Below, piece by piece: positions 60,057-64,000 of a stretch of 64,000 nucleotides of DNA. A model generated the notes under the pieces. The model made no database searches. It had not been told where the DNA came from and saw only the letters and a list, made by a program, of their open reading frames with translations. The stretch is from Apostichopus japonicus (lineage: Eukaryota; Echinodermata; Holothuroidea; Aspidochirotida; Stichopodidae). The first letter of the stretch is position 1. Every line of letters begins with the position of its first letter. Both the position numbers and the translations under genes were made by a program. The stretch covers positions 10,332,001-10,396,000 of the forward strand of contig NC_092582.1 of assembly GCF_037975245.1 (NCBI RefSeq), read 5' to 3'.

Positions 60057-63000
60057 CGCGATGGCTTGGCGCACTGTGCGAGCTGATGAGCGAGGCTCTC
60101 TTTTGCATCGGTGGTTCGAGTCCCCGGTGATGACGTCTTTTGCCGATCTTTTACAGCGAGTGCCTACATGGGGAGCTGTAAGTATTAGTTAATCGAGCTA
60201 ATATCTCAGTCCATACAGTGGCGCGATGGCTTGGCGCACTGTACGAGCTGATGAGCGAGGCTCTCTTTTGCATCGGTGGTTCGAATCCCCGGTGATGACG
60301 TCTTTTGCCGATCTTTTACAGCGAGTGCCTACATGGGGAGCTGTAAGTATTAGTTAATCGAGCTAATATCTCAGTCCATACAGTGGCGCGATGGCTTGGC
60401 GCACTGTACGAGCTGATGAGCGAGGCTCTCTTTTGCATCGGTGGTTCGAATCCCCGGTGATGACGTCTTTTGCCGATCTTTTACAGCGAGTGCCTACATG
60501 GGGAGCTGTAAGTATTAGTTAATCGAGCTAATATCTCAGTCCATACAGTGGCGCGATGGCTTGGCGCACTGTGCGAGCTGATGAGCGAGGCTCTCTTTTG
60601 CATCGGTGGTTCGAATCCCCGGTGATGACGTCTTTTGCCGATCTTTTACAGCGAGTGCCTACATGGGGAGCTGTAAGTATTAGTTAATCGAGCTAATATC
60701 TCAGTCCATACAGTGTCGCGATGGCTTGGCGCACTGTGCGAGCTGATGAGCGAGGCTCTCTTTTGCATCGGTGGTTCGAGTCCCCGGTGATGACGTCTTT
60801 TGCCGATCTTTTACAGCGAGTGCCTACATGGGGAGCTGTAAGTATTAGTTAATCGAGCTAATATCTCAGTCCATAGAGTGGCGCGATGGCTTGGCGCACT
60901 GTACGAGCTGATGAGCGAGGCTCTCTTTTGCATCGGTGGTTCGAGTCCCCGGTGATGACGTCTTTTGCCGATCTTTTACAGCGAGTGCCTACATGGGGAG
61001 CTGTAAGTATTAGTTAATCGAGCTAATATCTCACTCCATACAGTGGCGCGATGGCTTGGCGCACTGTACGAGCTGATGAGCGTGGCTCTCTTTTGCATCG
61101 GTGGTTCGAGTCCCCGGTGATGACGTCTTTTGCGGATCTTTTACAGCGAGTGCCTACATGGGGAGCTGTAAGTATTAGTTAATCGAGCTAATATCTCAGT
61201 CCATACAGTGGCGCGATGGCTTGGCGCACTGTACGAGCTGATGAGCGTGGCTCTCTTTTGCATCGGTGGTTCGAGTCCCCGGTGATGACGTCTTTTGCCG
61301 ATCTTTTACAGCGAGTGCCTACATGGGGAGCTGTAAGTATTAGTTAATCGAGCTAATATCTCAGTCCATACAGTGGCGCGATGGCTTGGCGCACTGTGCG
61401 AGCTGATAAGCGAGGCTCTCTTTTGCATCGGTGGTTCGAGTCCCCGGTGATGACGTCTTTTGCCGATCTTTTACAGCGAGTGCCTACATGGGGAGCTGTA
61501 AGTATTAGTTATCGAGCTAATATCTCAGTCCATACAGTGGCGCGATGGCTTGGCGCACTGTGCGAGCTGATGAGCGAGGCTCTCTTTTGCATCGGTGGTT
61601 CGAGTCCCCGGTGATGACGTCTTTTGCCGATCTTTTACAGCGAGTGCCTACATGGGGAGCTGTAAGTATTAGTTAATCGAGCTAATATCTCAGTCCATAC
61701 AGTGGCGCGATGGCTTGGCGCACTGTGCGAGCTGATGAGCGAGGCTCTCTTTTGCATCGGTGGTTCGAATCCCCGGTGATGACGTCTTTTGCGGATCTTT
61801 TACAGCGAGTGCCTACATGGGGAGCTGTAAGTATTAGTTAATCGAGCTAATATCTCAGTCCATACAGTGGCGCGATGGCTTGGCGCACTGTACGAGCTGA
61901 TGAGCGTGGCTCTCTTTTGCATCGGTGGTTCGAGTCCCCGGTGATGACGTCTTTTGCCGATCTTTTACAGCGAGTGCCTACATGGGGAGCTGTAAGTATT
62001 AGTTAATCGAGCTAATATCTCAGTCCATACAGTGGCGCGATGGCTTGGCGCACTGTGCGAGCTGATAAGCGTGGCTCTCTTTTGCATCGGTGGTTCGAGT
62101 CCCCGGTGATGACGTCTTTTGCCGATCTTTTACAACGAGTGCCTACATGGGGAGCTGTAAGTATTAGTTAATCGAGCTAATATCTCAGTCCATACAGTGG
62201 CGCGATGGCTTGGCGCACTGTGCGAGCTGATGAGCGAGGCTCTCTTTTGCATCGGTGGTTCGAGTCCCCGGTGATGACGTCTTTTGCCGATCTTTTACAG
62301 CGAGTGCCTACATGGGGAGCTGTAAGTATTAGTTAATCGAGCTAATATCTCAGTCCATACAGTGGCGCGATGGCTTGGCGCACTGTGCGAGCTGATGAGG
62401 GAGGCTCTCTTTTGCATCGGTGGTTCGAATCCCCGGTGATGACGTCTTTTGCCGATCTTTTACAGCGAGTGCCTACATGGGGAGCTGTAAGTATTAGTTA
62501 ATCGAGCTAATATCTCAGTCCATACAGTGGCGCGATGGCTTGGCGCACTGTGCGAGCTGATGAGCGAGGCTCTCTTTTGCATCGGTGGTTCGAATCCCCG
62601 GTGATGACGTCTTTTGCCGATCTTTTACAGCGAGTGCCTACATGGGGAGCTGTAAGTATTAGTTAATCGAGCTAATATCTCAGTCCATACAGTGGCGCGA
62701 TGGCTTGGCGCACTGTACGAGCTGATGAGCGAGGCTCTCTTTTGAATCGGTGGTTCGAATCCCCGGTGATGACGTCTTTTGCCGATCTTTTACAGCGAGT
62801 GCCTACATGGGGAGCTGTAAGTATTAGTTAATCGAGCTAATATCTCAGTCCATACAGTGGCGCGATGGCTTGGCGCACTGTACGAGCTGATGAGCGAGGC
62901 TCTCTTTTGCATCGGTGGTTCGAATCCCCGGTGATGACGTCTTTTGCCGATCTTTTACAGCGAGTGCCTACATGGGGAGCTGTAAGTATTAGTTAATCGA

Positions 63001-64000
63001 GCTAATATCTCAGTCCATACAGTGGCGCGATGGCTTGGCGCACTGTACGAGCTGATGAGCGAGGCTCTCTTTTGCATCGGTGGTTCGAATCCCCGGTGAT
63101 GACGTCTTTTGCCGATCTTTTACAGCGAGTGCCTACATGGGGAGCTGTAAGTATTAGTTAATCGAGCTAATATCTCAGTCCATACAGTGGCGCGATGGCT
63201 TGGCGCACTGTGCGAGCTGATGAGCGAGGCTCTCTTTTGCATCGGTGGTTCGAATCCCCGGTGATGACGTCTTTTGCCGATCTTTTACAGCGAGTGCCTA
63301 CATGGGGAGCTGTAAGTATTAGTTAATCGAGCTAATATCTCAGTCCATACAGTGTCGCGATGGCTTGGCGCACTGTGCGAGCTGATGAGCGAGGCTCTCT
63401 TTTGCATCGGTGGTTCGAGTCCCCGGTGATGACGTCTTTTGCCGATCTTTTACAGCGAGTGCCTACATGGGGAGCTGTAAGTATTAGTTAATCGAGCTAA
63501 TATTTCAGTCCATAGAGTGGCGCGATGGCTTGGCGCACTGTACGAGCTGATGAGCGAGGCTCTCTTTTGCATCGGTGGTTCGAGTCCCCGGTGATGACGT
63601 CTTCTGCCGATCTTTTACAGCGAGTGCCTACATGGGGAGCTGTAAGTATTAGTTAATCGAGCTAATATCTCAGTCCATACAGTGGCGCGATGGCTTGGCG
63701 CACTGTACGAGCTGATGAGCGTGGCTCTCTTTTGCATCGGTGGTTCGAGTCCCCGGTGATGACGTCTTTTGCCGATCTTTTACAGCGAGTGCCTACATGG
63801 GGAGCTGTAAGTATTAGTTAATCGAGCTAATATCTCAGTCCATACAGTGGCGCGATGGCTTGGCGCACTGTGCGAGCTGATGAGCGAGGCTCTCTTTTGC
63901 ATCGGTGGTTCGAGTCCCCGGTGATGACGTCTTTTGCCGATCTTTTACAGCGAGTGCCTACATGGGGAGCTGTAAGTATTAGTTAATCGAGCTAATATCT
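60057..64000 (+). repeat. Terminal zone with 16-unit marker spacing
   Basis: GTGTCGCG followed one unit later by CCATAGAG is seen at 60713/60872 and again at 63352/63511. That is 2639 bases apart, or 16 units less the one base missing in AGTTATCG near 61510. GTGGC units follow in both. Two units read GATAAGC (61405 and 62065). The array continues past the window end in mid-unit. Confidence 0.7.

Larger units (their letters stand above)
1..64000 (+). repeat. 165-base tandem satellite array filling the window
   Basis: The anchor CGCGATGG recurs at 1, 166, 331, 496 and so on to 63851, always on the plus strand. This gives 385 units and a final partial unit. Neighbouring units differ at only a few recurring sites. 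In unit numbering the common ones are: A/G at 22, A/T at 37 (GAGGC/GTGGC), G/A at 49, AAT/AGT/AAC at 63-65, C/G at 88 (GCCGA/GCGGA), G/T at 100 and 104, T/C at 113, G/A at 117, G/C at 141, T/G at 148 and T/C at 158. Consensus composition is about 32 A, 37 C, 48 G and 48 T. No non-repeat sequence, inversion or inserted element was found. Monomer length and higher-order blocks are typical of eukaryotic satellites. Chromosomal location and host cannot be read from the sequence. Confidence 0.98.

Noticed and set aside
61381-61614. 77-codon plus-strand frame
   Set aside because: Created by the one-base loss in AGTTATCG near 61510 and the GATAAGC variant. It reads the same satellite in two frames.
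1-64000. CRISPR array
   Set aside because: The repeat has no unique spacers. The entire 165 bases are conserved between units, unlike short repeats with variable spacers.

Overview
The whole 64,000-base window is one uninterrupted tandem satellite array. Every base belongs to a head-to-tail repeat with a 165-base unit. All units lie in the same orientation, and no gene, transposon, spacer or array edge is visible. Starting from the anchor CGCGATGG at position 1, I count 385 units and then a last partial unit of 150 bases starting at 63851. The array therefore runs off both ends of the window. No taxon can be named. A 165-base satellite with higher-order structure points to a eukaryotic nuclear genome, probably heterochromatin (centromeric, pericentromeric or sex-chromosome-like). 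The consensus is about 51.5% GC with about 12 CpG per unit, so CpG is not depleted.

Each unit has a B-box match (GGTTCGANYCC type, positions 57-67 of a unit) of the kind found in RNA polymerase III promoters of tRNA genes. A weaker A-box-like segment (TATCTCAGT, or TAGCTCAGT in some units) lies about 76 bases upstream. T4 tracts lie just downstream of the B box. Four inverted repeats cover much of the unit. One of them places a good splice-acceptor-like string (TCTTTTACAG) and a perfect donor-like string (GTAAGTAT) around a 21-base segment. I cannot fold the unit into a tRNA cloverleaf, so a tRNA-derived or SINE-derived satellite is an inference.

Layout by shared variants: 1-3280 and 3961-7790 are a large duplication. 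The second copy carries a 275-base deletion at 4534 and a five-unit expansion at 5336-6160. 7151-8965 and 8966-10780 are two adjacent 11-unit (1815-base) higher-order repeats. 10781-17875 is a mixed zone, and 17876-18205 a recent unit doubling. 18206-21756 and 21757-24930 are copies of a 21-unit block marked by units with an internal 29-base duplication. 24931-43885 is a complex zone with recurring marker units. 43886-45370 is a nearly homogeneous run. 47185-50319 holds 9- and 10-unit blocks, and 54280-56424 holds 3- to 5-unit blocks. 51475-52959, 56425-58240 and 58241-60056 are related blocks, the last two being adjacent 11-unit repeats. 60057-64000 shows a 16-unit spacing of markers.

Unit length is strictly kept. 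Apart from one 220-base unit, ten units with +29 and two dozen with a one-base change, all units are 165 bases, and these changes account exactly for the phase at the window's end. The short open frames in the window are by-products of this repeat and not genes. All counts and alignments were made by eye.
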